From Candidatus Binatia bacterium (GTDB lineage Bacteria; Desulfobacterota_B; Binatia; UBA9968): a DNA stretch of 6,233 nt. Shown one piece after another: positions 1 to 6,004 of the stretch; the stretch's first letter is position 1, and every line of letters starts with the position of its first letter. A program made the translations under genes and the position numbers. A model generated the notes under the pieces. That model did not search any database. It saw only the letters and a list, made by a program, of their open reading frames with translations, and had not been told where the DNA came from. The stretch covers positions 1 through 6,233 of the forward strand of contig JAICHC010000180.1 in the NCBI GenBank assembly GCA_025922795.1, in the 5' to 3' direction.

Positions 1-991
1 GCAGGTCGCCGTTTACATCAGCGGCTACGAGGAGGTGTTGCCGGAATTTCAAAAAGATTACCCGGACATCAAAGTCATCTCGGTGACCGGGCGGGGTTCC
101 CAGCTTGCACAAAGATTACTCGCCGAGCGCCGCGGCGATAGATTTCTCGCCGATGTGTTCAATTCCGGCGGCGTGACCACCCACGGGCAGCTCCATGCGA
201 AGGCCAAGGTGCTTGACCCGATCAAGTCCGCTTTGATTCTGCCCGAGGTAACCGACGCCTCGAAATGGTATCAAAAGCAACACCATTATACGGATCCTGA
301 AGGACAGTACGTATTTAGCTACGTCGGCTCGGCGACTTACGGTTCGGTGCATTACAACACCAAGCTGGTCGACGCCAAAGACTTCAAATCCTACTGGGAC
401 CTGCTCAACCCCAAATGGAAAGGCAAGTTCGTCGCGCGTGACATTCGCGCTCCCGGACCGGGTTCGGGCAACGCGCGTTTGTTCTACCATCACCCTGATC
501 TCGGGCCGTCATTTGTTCGCAAACTCTTCGGCGAGATGGATATCCAGCTGTTTCGCGACTACCGGCAGGGTCCGGATTGGCTCGCGGTGGGAAAGTATTC
601 CATCTGCTTTTTCTGCGACGTCGATGTTTTGAAGCAGCAGGGACTGCCGGTCGAAACCTTCGGCCCCGGGGCTTTCAAAGAGGGCGGGGGCCTGGTGCAG
701 CAGTTCGGCACGATCACCTTGGTCAACAAGGCGCCGCATCCGAACGCGGCGCGCGTCTTCATCAACTGGCTGCTGTCGCGCAAAGGGCAGATCGCATTGC
801 AAAAGACGCTGGTCAATTCTGAAAGCCCGCCCGATTCGCTGCGAATCGATATTCCCAAAGACGATGTGCCGCTCCTTAGCCGGCGTGTCGACGGCGTCAA
901 TTATATCGACACGAGCAAACCCGGGTGGCAGGACATGAAACCGGTTCTCCAGATCATGAACGAAGCGCTCAAGGCGGCGGGCAAGAGCTAG
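1..991 (+). CDS. ABC transporter solute-binding protein, paralogue 1 (5' end outside window)
   Basis: A periplasmic solute-binding protein of the Fe3+/spermidine-like class (SBP_bac type), which would deliver a small ligand to an ABC permease. The reading frame is open from base 2, giving 329 visible residues up to the TAG at 989-991. Aligned with paralogue 3, about 47 residues including the signal peptide lie outside the window, so the GTG at 35 is not the real start. Blocks shared with the two downstream paralogues are SVTGRGSQL, LPEVTD.SKW, DPEGQY, YNT, KSYWDLLNPKWKGK, APHPNAARV.INWLLSRKGQ and RIDIPKD. It is closer to paralogue 3 than to paralogue 2, sharing the SVTGRGSQL block, a C-x-x-C pair (codons at 605-607 and 614-616) and the DMKP motif near the C-terminus. 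The next gene begins 28 nt downstream, which suggests co-transcription. The family call is firm; the ligand is unknown. Confidence 0.88.
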   Translation, partial: QVAVYISGYEEVLPEFQKDYPDIKVISVTGRGSQLAQRLLAERRGDRFLADVFNSGGVTTHGQLHAKAKVLDPIKSALILPEVTDASKWYQKQHHYTDPEGQYVFSYVGSATYGSVHYNTKLVDAKDFKSYWDLLNPKWKGKFVARDIRAPGPGSGNARLFYHHPDLGPSFVRKLFGEMDIQLFRDYRQGPDWLAVGKYSICFFCDVDVLKQQGLPVETFGPGAFKEGGGLVQQFGTITLVNKAPHPNAARVFINWLLSRKGQIALQKTLVNSESPPDSLRIDIPKDDVPLLSRRVDGVNYIDTSKPGWQDMKPVLQIMNEALKAAGKS

Positions 992-1006
992 CGGCGGCGC
1001 GACGTT

Positions 1007-1014
1007 GAAAGGAG
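1007..1014 (+). promoter_or_regulatory. Ribosome binding site of the second solute-binding protein gene
   Basis: GAAAGGAG lies 5 nt before the ATG at 1020. It favours that ATG over an in-frame TTG at 1005, which would place this Shine-Dalgarno sequence inside the coding region. Confidence 0.8.
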
Positions 1015-1019
1015 CGGCG

Positions 1020-2156
1020 ATGAGACTGTCTTGGATCTTGAGCAAGAGCATTCTTATTTTGATCGTGCTGGTCAGCGGCCAGGCGCCGGCGGCGCAGGTC
1101 GATGTGTGGAAGGCGGATTGGGAGAAGAGCCTCCAGGCGGCGAAAAAGGAAGGCCAGCTGGTGCTCTACGGCAGCGCCGATTTTGAGAACCTTTTTGCCG
1201 AGTTCCACAAGAAGTATCCCGAGATCAAAGTAACCGGCGTTTTCGGACGCGGCGCGGACGTGGCCAAGCGCATGATGTCCGAGCGGCGCGCGGAGAAATA
1301 CCTGGCGGATCTTTATGTCAACGGCATGACGACCGGCTACAATGTTTTTTATAAGGCGAAAGCGCTCGATCCGATCCCCCCTGTGTTGGTGTTGCCCGAA
1401 GTGACGGATGTCACGAAGTGGTGGCAGGGCAAGCACCACTATGTCGATCCTGAAGGTCAATATTTGTTCAACATCAATGGGGAGGCTCGTATCGTTCTCG
1501 CTTACAATACCAAGTTGGTCAATCCAAATGAGATCAAGTCCTACTGGGACATTTTGAATCCCAAGTGGAAGGGCAAGATCGTCGCATACGATCCCACTCT
1601 CGGCGGCTCGGGCGATGCGATGCGATTTTTCTATCACCACAAGGGACTGGGGCCGGATTTCATCAAGCGGGTTCTTACCGAGACCGACCTGGTGATCAGC
1701 ACCGACACCCGGCAGATGGGCGATTGGTTGGCGGGCGGCAAGTACGCGATATCAATCTTCGCGCCAATCTCCCGCATGGACTTGGATGTGATGCAGGTGC
1801 AAGGATTGCCGGTCAACTGGTTCGACCCGGAGCATCTCAAGGAAGGTGCGTATGTCACCGCCGGTTCCGGCGGCGTCGCGCTGATCAACAAAGCGCCCCA
1901 TCCCAATGTTTCTAAAATCGCGCTCAACTGGCTGCTTTCGCGCGAGGGACAGATCGCTTATCAAAGGATTTTCACCGAAGGAAACGACGGTCCGGACTCT
2001 ATGCGTGTGGATATTCCCAAAGACAAAGTGCCGCACGGAAACCGCCGCCCGCAAGGCGATCCGAATCGCTATCTCTTTGTCGATCGCGCCGAATGGATGG
2101 ATCAGGCGCCGATCCGCAAGTTTGTCAAGGAAGCGTTGTCACAGCGAAAAAAATGA
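1020..2156 (+). CDS. ABC transporter solute-binding protein, paralogue 2
   Basis: A complete 378-residue exported solute-binding protein, presumed to bind a small ligand in the periplasm for an ABC importer. Residues 1-25 form a signal peptide: a Lys/Arg-poor start with K9, a hydrophobic core ILILIVLV, and a likely cleavage site around APAA-Q at 22-26. The mature start VWKADWEKSLQAAKKEGQLVLY matches the layout of paralogue 3. Family blocks are GRG (76-78), SERRAEKYLAD (88-98), LPEVTDVTKW (125-134), DPEGQY (143-148), KSYWDILNPKWKGK (173-186), DWLAGGKYAIS (235-245), KAPHPN (291-296), NWLLSREGQ (303-311) and DIPKD (331-335). Unlike paralogues 1 and 3 it has no C-x-x-C pair (the site reads AISIFAPIS), and it carries a slightly longer loop after that site. 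The start is fixed by a strong ribosome binding site. The ligand cannot be inferred; an Fe3+ function is not shown despite the family name. Confidence 0.9.
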   Translation: MRLSWILSKSILILIVLVSGQAPAAQVDVWKADWEKSLQAAKKEGQLVLYGSADFENLFAEFHKKYPEIKVTGVFGRGADVAKRMMSERRAEKYLADLYVNGMTTGYNVFYKAKALDPIPPVLVLPEVTDVTKWWQGKHHYVDPEGQYLFNINGEARIVLAYNTKLVNPNEIKSYWDILNPKWKGKIVAYDPTLGGSGDAMRFFYHHKGLGPDFIKRVLTETDLVISTDTRQMGDWLAGGKYAISIFAPISRMDLDVMQVQGLPVNWFDPEHLKEGAYVTAGSGGVALINKAPHPNVSKIALNWLLSREGQIAYQRIFTEGNDGPDSMRVDIPKDKVPHGNRRPQGDPNRYLFVDRAEWMDQAPIRKFVKEALSQRKK

Positions 2157-2193
2157 TTGCGGAAGCTGGAATCCGATGCTGCACGGCTTCGAG

Positions 2194-2225
2194 TTGACTT
2201 AGAACCGTCTATCGGAAACTATTCA
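2194..2225 (+). promoter_or_regulatory. Weak promoter-like pair ahead of paralogue 3
   Basis: In the 121-nt gap before the third solute-binding gene, TTGACT (2194-2199) is a good -35 hexamer. Its possible -10 boxes are poor: AACTAT at 2217-2222 with a 17-nt spacer, or TATTCA at 2220-2225 with a 20-nt spacer. The gap is long enough for a promoter, so the third gene could have its own transcript as well as readthrough. The sequence alone is weak support. Confidence 0.2.
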
Positions 2226-2266
2226 GGGCTGAGACGATCACTGGTCGCATCGCTCTTTCAGATCAT

Positions 2267-2270
2267 GGGG
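2267..2270 (+). promoter_or_regulatory. Modest ribosome binding site for the GTG-started third solute-binding gene
   Basis: GGGG (followed by TGAA) stands 7 nt before the GTG at 2278. The alternative in-frame ATG at 2293 has no purine-rich stretch at a suitable distance, so the GTG is preferred. A start at 2293 would still leave a workable signal peptide. Confidence 0.45.
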
Positions 2271-2277
2271 TGAAGCC

Positions 2278-3405
2278 GTGAGTACTATCGTCATGCGAAA
2301 GCTCGTTGTGCTGGTTGCGCTACTCGGTGCGTTCACGCTGAGGGGCACGGGCCATGCGGCCCAAACCGACTGGAAGAAAGACTGGGAGCAGACGCTGGCT
2401 GCTGCGAGGAAAGAAGGGCAGGTCACCGTCTATATCTACCGCTACGAAGCTTTGCTCCAGGATTTCAAGCGGGAGTTTCCTGGCATCAACGTCGTGTCGG
2501 TCACCGGACGCGGCAGCCAACTCACCAGCCGGATCATGGCCGAGCGGCGCGCGGGTAAGTATATTGCGGATGTTTACAGCGGCGGGACCAACAGTCTTTA
2601 CAATACGCTTTATAAAGGTAAGGCGCTCGATCCGCTCAAGCCTGCGCTGATTCTTCCGGAAGTCACCGACACTTCGAAATGGTACGGCAACGAGCACCGT
2701 TATGCCGATCCGGACGGCCAGTATATTTTCGCTTTCATCGGCTCGCCCAGCAACGCTCAGCTTGCGTACAACACGACTCAGGTCAACGCGAAAGAATTCA
2801 AATCGTATCAGGACCTGCTTCAACCCAAATGGAAGGGAAAGATTGTCTCTCTGGACCCGCGCGATACGGGACTCGGGGCGACCATGCAGTTCTATTATTA
2901 TAGTCCGGACCTCGGCCCGGAGTTTATGAGAAAGTTTTTCGGCGGCATGGACATTACCTACTCGAAGAACTTCCGTCAGATGACCGATTGGCTCTCTCAA
3001 GGAAAATTTGCTATCTGCGTGGGCTGCAAAGACTCTCTTCGCGCGAAAAACCAGGGCTTGCCGGTGGACGATTTTGATACCAACGGGTGGAAGGAAGGAT
3101 CGAGTTTCTCGGCAGGCGGAGGCTCTCTGAGCCTGATGAATCAAGCGCCGCACCCCAACGCCGCCAAGGTGTTTGTCAACTGGTTTTTGTCGCGCAAGGG
3201 GCAGATGGCGCTGCAGAAGCTCGGCGACGTGGATGATCCCGCCAACTCGCGACGCATCGATATTCCCAAAGACGGCATACCACCGGACAACCGACTGCAA
3301 CCAGGGGTGAAATACTTCGACGTGGTGAAACCCGAGTATGGGGACATGAAACCGATCTTCGATCTGGCCAGAAAAATCGTGGCGGAGGCGGAGAAGGGGA
3401 AGTAG
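2278..3405 (+). CDS. ABC transporter solute-binding protein, paralogue 3
   Basis: A complete 375-residue exported solute-binding protein of the same family as the two upstream genes. The N-terminus has a basic start (R7, K8), a hydrophobic core LVVLVALLGAFTL (9-21) and a likely signal peptidase site near GHAA-Q (25-29). Family blocks are SVTGRGSQL (74-82), AERRAGKYIAD (88-98), LPEVTDTSKW (126-135), DPDGQY (144-149), YNT (164-166), PKWKGK (183-188), a Tyr-rich FYYY (205-208), DWLSQGKFAIC (237-247), APHPNAAKV (290-298) and RIDIPKD (326-332). C247 and C250 form a C-x-x-C pair also present in paralogue 1. A GTG start is chosen from the weak GGGG ribosome binding site; an ATG 15 nt later is possible. 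The Rieske oxygenase gene follows after 72 nt, consistent with one operon. The ligand is unknown, and an aromatic or carboxylated compound is only suggested by the neighbours. Confidence 0.9.
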   Translation: MSTIVMRKLVVLVALLGAFTLRGTGHAAQTDWKKDWEQTLAAARKEGQVTVYIYRYEALLQDFKREFPGINVVSVTGRGSQLTSRIMAERRAGKYIADVYSGGTNSLYNTLYKGKALDPLKPALILPEVTDTSKWYGNEHRYADPDGQYIFAFIGSPSNAQLAYNTTQVNAKEFKSYQDLLQPKWKGKIVSLDPRDTGLGATMQFYYYSPDLGPEFMRKFFGGMDITYSKNFRQMTDWLSQGKFAICVGCKDSLRAKNQGLPVDDFDTNGWKEGSSFSAGGGSLSLMNQAPHPNAAKVFVNWFLSRKGQMALQKLGDVDDPANSRRIDIPKDGIPPDNRLQPGVKYFDVVKPEYGDMKPIFDLARKIVAEAEKGK

Positions 3406-3420
3406 AAGGACTTTCGTTCA

Positions 3421-3466
3421 AGTTCCGGATTCAAGGTTCAAAGGTTTTACCGGAGCACCCGGAACT
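3421..3466 (+). repeat. Perfect 8-bp inverted repeat upstream of the Rieske gene
   Basis: AGTTCCGG (3421-3428) and CCGGAACT (3459-3466) are exact reverse complements separated by 30 nt; the right arm ends 11 nt before the oxygenase ATG. The space between holds short direct repeats of the type (G/A)TTCAA(G/A) at 3429-3435 and 3436-3442, with another at 3416-3422 that overlaps the left arm. This could be a regulator-binding site, a transcript hairpin near the start codon, or chance. No T-tract follows, so it is not a terminator. Confidence 0.4.
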
Positions 3467-3477
3467 GAGACGCTTTT

Positions 3478-4644
3478 ATGCTCACGCAGGAAGAGAACGA
3501 AGCGCTGACGCGTGTCGGCAAGGGCACGCCGGCGGGCGAGCTCTTGCGGCGCTATTGGATGCCGGTTGCGGTTTCCGCTGAGCTGACGGATGAGAAGCCG
3601 ATCAAAGCGTTGCGTCTCTTGGGCGAAGATCTGGTCGTTTACCGCGATAAGACCGGCCGCCACGGTTTGGTCGGCGAACATTGCCCGCATCGCAAGGCAT
3701 CGCTTGCTTTCGGACGCGTCGACGAAGAAGGGATTCGCTGCCCCTATCATGGCTGGAAGTACGATGGCACGGGGAAATGTCTCGAGCAGCCGGCGGAGCC
3801 GGTGTCGGGTGGCTTTAAAGATAAGATCAAACACATCGCGTATCCGGTGGAGAAACTCGGTGGACTGTTGTGGGCCTACTTGGGTCCCGAGCCGCGACCG
3901 CTCGTGCCGCATTGGGACGTGTTAGCGTGGGAAAACGGCAAGCGCTGGATCGAGAAGCACGAAATTTATCATTGCAACTGGCTTCAGCCGATGGAGAACT
4001 CGGTTGATCCGTCGCACCTCTACTGGCTGCATGGCGATGCGGCGCATCTCGCTCAGACAGTGGAGCGCTACGACGAAGAGCATCATTTCATTACTTTCAA
4101 GTATGGGATCATGAAGCAACGCCGCACTCCGGGCAGAAAACCGGGTGAAGCGGCGCGCCTCGACCAGCACCCGCTGGTTTTTCCGATCACACTGCGGCAT
4201 GTTTTCCGGGCATTGAAAACCGACGGTTCGTTGCGCCACAACCTGCAAATTCGTGTGCCGGTCGATGACACTCACACCCAAGTTTATGTAGTTTACTTCA
4301 CGCCCGACGACAACATGCATTCTCCCGCGGGCGCGGATGCGCCCTGGGAATATTTTCCGATCAGAAATGAGAGCGGCGCGTACCGGCTCGAACACGTTCT
4401 GGTTCAGGATGCGATGGTCTGGGAAACGCAGGGCGGGCTTACCGATCGAACTCAGGAACACCTTGGGGCCGGCGATGAGGGCATCATCTTGTTGCGGAAA
4501 ATCCTGCGCGAGCAGATCGACATCGTCCAGCGCGGAGGCGATCCGCTAGGCACACTTCGCGATCCCGAAGAGAATGGTCTGATCGAGTTCGATGTGATTA
4601 ACGAGCGCGTGGGGCTCTTCGGCAAGCAGCAGAAGGTAGCGTAG
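3478..4644 (+). CDS. Rieske non-heme iron ring-hydroxylating oxygenase, alpha subunit
   Basis: A cytoplasmic 388-residue oxygenase component that would use O2 and electrons from a partner reductase to hydroxylate an aromatic or related ring, or demethylate a substrate. The N-terminal Rieske [2Fe-2S] domain carries C69-P-H71 and C88-P-Y-H91-G-W, the four cluster ligands. The catalytic domain has the signature N167-W ... E173-N ... D177-x-x-H180-x4-H185: H180 and H185 bind the mononuclear iron and D177 is the expected bridge to the neighbouring subunit's Rieske cluster. D311 in QDAMVWETQG fits the third iron ligand. The C-terminal LTDRTQEHLGAGDEGI block is typical of the phthalate 4,5-dioxygenase-like branch. 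The start MLTQEENEALTRVGKGTPAGELLRRYW is the usual one for this branch, although the ribosome binding site is weak (GAGA at 3467-3470). No reductase or ferredoxin gene is visible. The class is certain; the substrate is not. Confidence 0.92.
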   Translation: MLTQEENEALTRVGKGTPAGELLRRYWMPVAVSAELTDEKPIKALRLLGEDLVVYRDKTGRHGLVGEHCPHRKASLAFGRVDEEGIRCPYHGWKYDGTGKCLEQPAEPVSGGFKDKIKHIAYPVEKLGGLLWAYLGPEPRPLVPHWDVLAWENGKRWIEKHEIYHCNWLQPMENSVDPSHLYWLHGDAAHLAQTVERYDEEHHFITFKYGIMKQRRTPGRKPGEAARLDQHPLVFPITLRHVFRALKTDGSLRHNLQIRVPVDDTHTQVYVVYFTPDDNMHSPAGADAPWEYFPIRNESGAYRLEHVLVQDAMVWETQGGLTDRTQEHLGAGDEGIILLRKILREQIDIVQRGGDPLGTLRDPEENGLIEFDVINERVGLFGKQQKVA

Positions 4645-4772
4645 CGGGCTGCTGGAAAAGACTCATATGCTTGGTTGCGATCAATTATCTCGCTACACGT
4701 ACTCGCTCAGTACGCCTACCTTCGTCGATTTTCCGTGCGCCTCACCTCTGAGATCTTTTTTGGGCAGCCTGC
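4644..4772. repeat. Long imperfect palindromic intergenic repeat (MITE/REP-like)
   Basis: About 129 nt with matching inverted ends: GCGGGCTGC (4644-4652) against GCAGCCTGC (4764-4772), 8 of 9 paired, continued inward by AAAAGA (4656-4661) against TCTTTTTT (4754-4761). The centre holds a 6-bp stem, CGTACT (4698-4703) and AGTACG (4709-4714), around the loop CGCTC, close to the exact midpoint of the element. The arms between are only partly complementary. Matching ends, central symmetry and position between genes fit a non-autonomous palindromic mobile repeat. A folded transcript could also slow or end transcription: CTCA/TGAG (4741-4752) precedes the T-run, but that stem is only 4 bp. No clear target-site duplication is seen. 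Other copies in the genome would be needed for proof. Confidence 0.6.
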
Positions 4773-4804
4773 AATCCGGTTTTTTCAGCGACAATTGAAA
4801 GTTT

Positions 4805-4810
4805 GGAGGA
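4805..4810 (+). promoter_or_regulatory. Ribosome binding site of the bicupin gene
   Basis: GGAGGA sits 7 nt before the ATG at 4818. It decides the start against an in-frame TTG at 4803, which overlaps this element. Confidence 0.85.
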
Positions 4811-4817
4811 ATCGCTC

Positions 4818-5921
4818 ATGGCGAAAATCACGGCCCAGATCGATCCGAATCTGAAACCGGAGCGGATCGATACTTACAAATACTGGCAGGCGGAGCAAAA
4901 GATTCCGGTGGTGCGCGGTTTCTTTGTCGAGGACGTCAACACGCTGCCCTTGGAACACTGGGAGTTGAAGGGCGTGCCCTGCTCAATGGTCGTGCTTGAC
5001 GGTACCGGCGGCACCAACGACGCGTACGTCTGTGAGATTCCCGCCGGGGGGAAAACCAAGCCCCAACGACACATGTACGAAGAGATGGTTTACGTGACGC
5101 AAGGCTATGGCGCCACCAGCGTGTGGCAAAGAGACGGCAAAAAGCACACGTTTGAGTGGGGACCAGGGAGCATGTTCGCCATGCCGCTTAACGCCGATTA
5201 TCAGCATTTCAATGCCAGCGGTAGCGAAGCGGCCCGCTACTTCGCGGTTACGAATTGCTGTTTCATGATGAACCTGTTTCACAACGTCGATTATATTTTC
5301 AACAGCGACTACACGTTCACCGACCGTTTCGATCCGCGCACCGAAGGTTACTTTAGCGGTCAAGGCGAGCTTACCGGCCGATTTTTCCTCACGACTAACT
5401 TTGTGCCCGACACCCACACGCTCAAGCTCACAGACTACAGCGAGCGCGGCAAGGGCAGCACCAACATGAAATTCAACCTGGCGAAGAACACCATGGGCGC
5501 GCACATCTCCGAGTTTCCGGTCGGGACCTACAAAAAAGGGCATCGGCATGGTCCGGGTGCGCACGTCATCATTCTGAGCGGCCGGGGTTATTCGATCCTG
5601 TGGCCGTCGGGCGAGAAGCCGCAGCGCGTCGATTGGAGACCGGGCAGCGTGGTGGTGCCGCCGGATCAATGGTTTCATCAGCATTTTAATGCCGGTGCCG
5701 CACCGGCGCGCTATTTGGCGTTGCGCTGGAATAACTGGCGTTACAAATTCATGCGCTCGCAGGACGGCGAGGGCGGCACGTTTACCAGCGTCAAACTTGG
5801 CGGCGGGCAGATCGAGTTCGAAGACGAGGATCCGCAAATACATCGGGACTTCGAGGCGGCCATGAAAAAATCCGGCGCACGCTGCAACATGCCCTATCAT
5901 CCCGGCTGCACGCAAAAATAG
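4818..5921 (+). CDS. Two-domain cupin protein (bicupin)
   Basis: A 367-residue protein with no signal peptide or membrane segment, so probably cytoplasmic. It has two cupin beta-barrels. In the first (about 55-145), G77-x5-Q83-x-H85-x3-E89-x6-G96 follows cupin motif 1 with Gln in place of the first His, and motif 2 is G117 ... P123 ... H130-F-N132. In the second (about 215-305), G236-x5-H242-R-H244 keeps the H-x-H pair, with H249 near the usual Glu position, and motif 2 reads P281-P ... H287-Q-H289-F-N291. Both halves could therefore hold a metal, with different ligand sets. The C-terminal tail carries C356 and C364 near a MPYHPGC stretch. Cupins of this layout include dioxygenases, isomerases and proteins often labelled 'ethanolamine ammonia-lyase-activating'; none can be assigned here. 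Its place beside a Rieske oxygenase suggests a role in the same catabolic path, perhaps ring cleavage or isomerisation (inference). Confidence 0.85.
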   Translation: MAKITAQIDPNLKPERIDTYKYWQAEQKIPVVRGFFVEDVNTLPLEHWELKGVPCSMVVLDGTGGTNDAYVCEIPAGGKTKPQRHMYEEMVYVTQGYGATSVWQRDGKKHTFEWGPGSMFAMPLNADYQHFNASGSEAARYFAVTNCCFMMNLFHNVDYIFNSDYTFTDRFDPRTEGYFSGQGELTGRFFLTTNFVPDTHTLKLTDYSERGKGSTNMKFNLAKNTMGAHISEFPVGTYKKGHRHGPGAHVIILSGRGYSILWPSGEKPQRVDWRPGSVVVPPDQWFHQHFNAGAAPARYLALRWNNWRYKFMRSQDGEGGTFTSVKLGGGQIEFEDEDPQIHRDFEAAMKKSGARCNMPYHPGCTQK

Positions 5922-5933
5922 GACGAGTGCACG

Positions 5934-5956
5934 GTTCGGTCGCTCTTTGACTGAAC
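5934..5956 (+). other. Possible transcript stem-loop between the bicupin and permease genes
   Basis: GTTCGGTC (5934-5941) can pair with GACTGAAC (5949-5956) around a 7-nt loop: eight pairs including one G-U. It is followed by TCGGGTTTCTC rather than a T-run, so it does not look like an intrinsic terminator. It could be an RNA stability or processing element, or chance. Confidence 0.25.
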
Positions 5957-6004
5957 TCGGGTTTCTCGCACCAGAACTGGGCGTCGCTTCGAGCAGAAAA
6001 GTCT

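Noticed and set aside
1005..1019. TTG start for paralogue 2, adding five residues
   Set aside because: The good Shine-Dalgarno sequence at 1007-1014 would then be inside the gene; the ATG at 1020 is correctly spaced and begins a normal signal peptide.
2320..3300. Long open frame on the minus strand opposite paralogue 3 (326 codons)
   Set aside because: It lies wholly opposite a gene with clear family motifs; its product has no recognisable domain and the composition expected of an antisense shadow frame. The minus-strand frames at 509-1051, 969-1640 and 3922-4461 are rejected for the same reason.
2278..3405. Classical ferric-iron-binding protein assignment (FbpA-like) for the paralogues
   Set aside because: The overall class fits, but I cannot identify the paired iron-binding tyrosines in conserved positions: the Tyr-rich FYYY of paralogue 3 is FYHH in the other two. 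A specific iron role is not supported.
3416..3442. CRISPR-like short repeats in the gap before the oxygenase
   Set aside because: The repeats are only seven bases and nearly adjacent, without the spacer-repeat regularity of a CRISPR array.
4741..4761. Intrinsic terminator after the Rieske gene (CTCA/TGAG stem then T-run)
   Set aside because: The stem has only four pairs and the T-run is better explained as the paired arm of the larger palindrome; readthrough cannot be excluded or shown.
4803..4817. TTG start for the bicupin
   Set aside because: It overlaps the ribosome binding site that serves the ATG at 4818.
4983..5915. Long open frame on the minus strand opposite the bicupin gene (310 codons)
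   Set aside because: The plus-strand frame has two conserved cupin motifs and a strong ribosome binding site; the minus-strand product shows no known fold or start signal.
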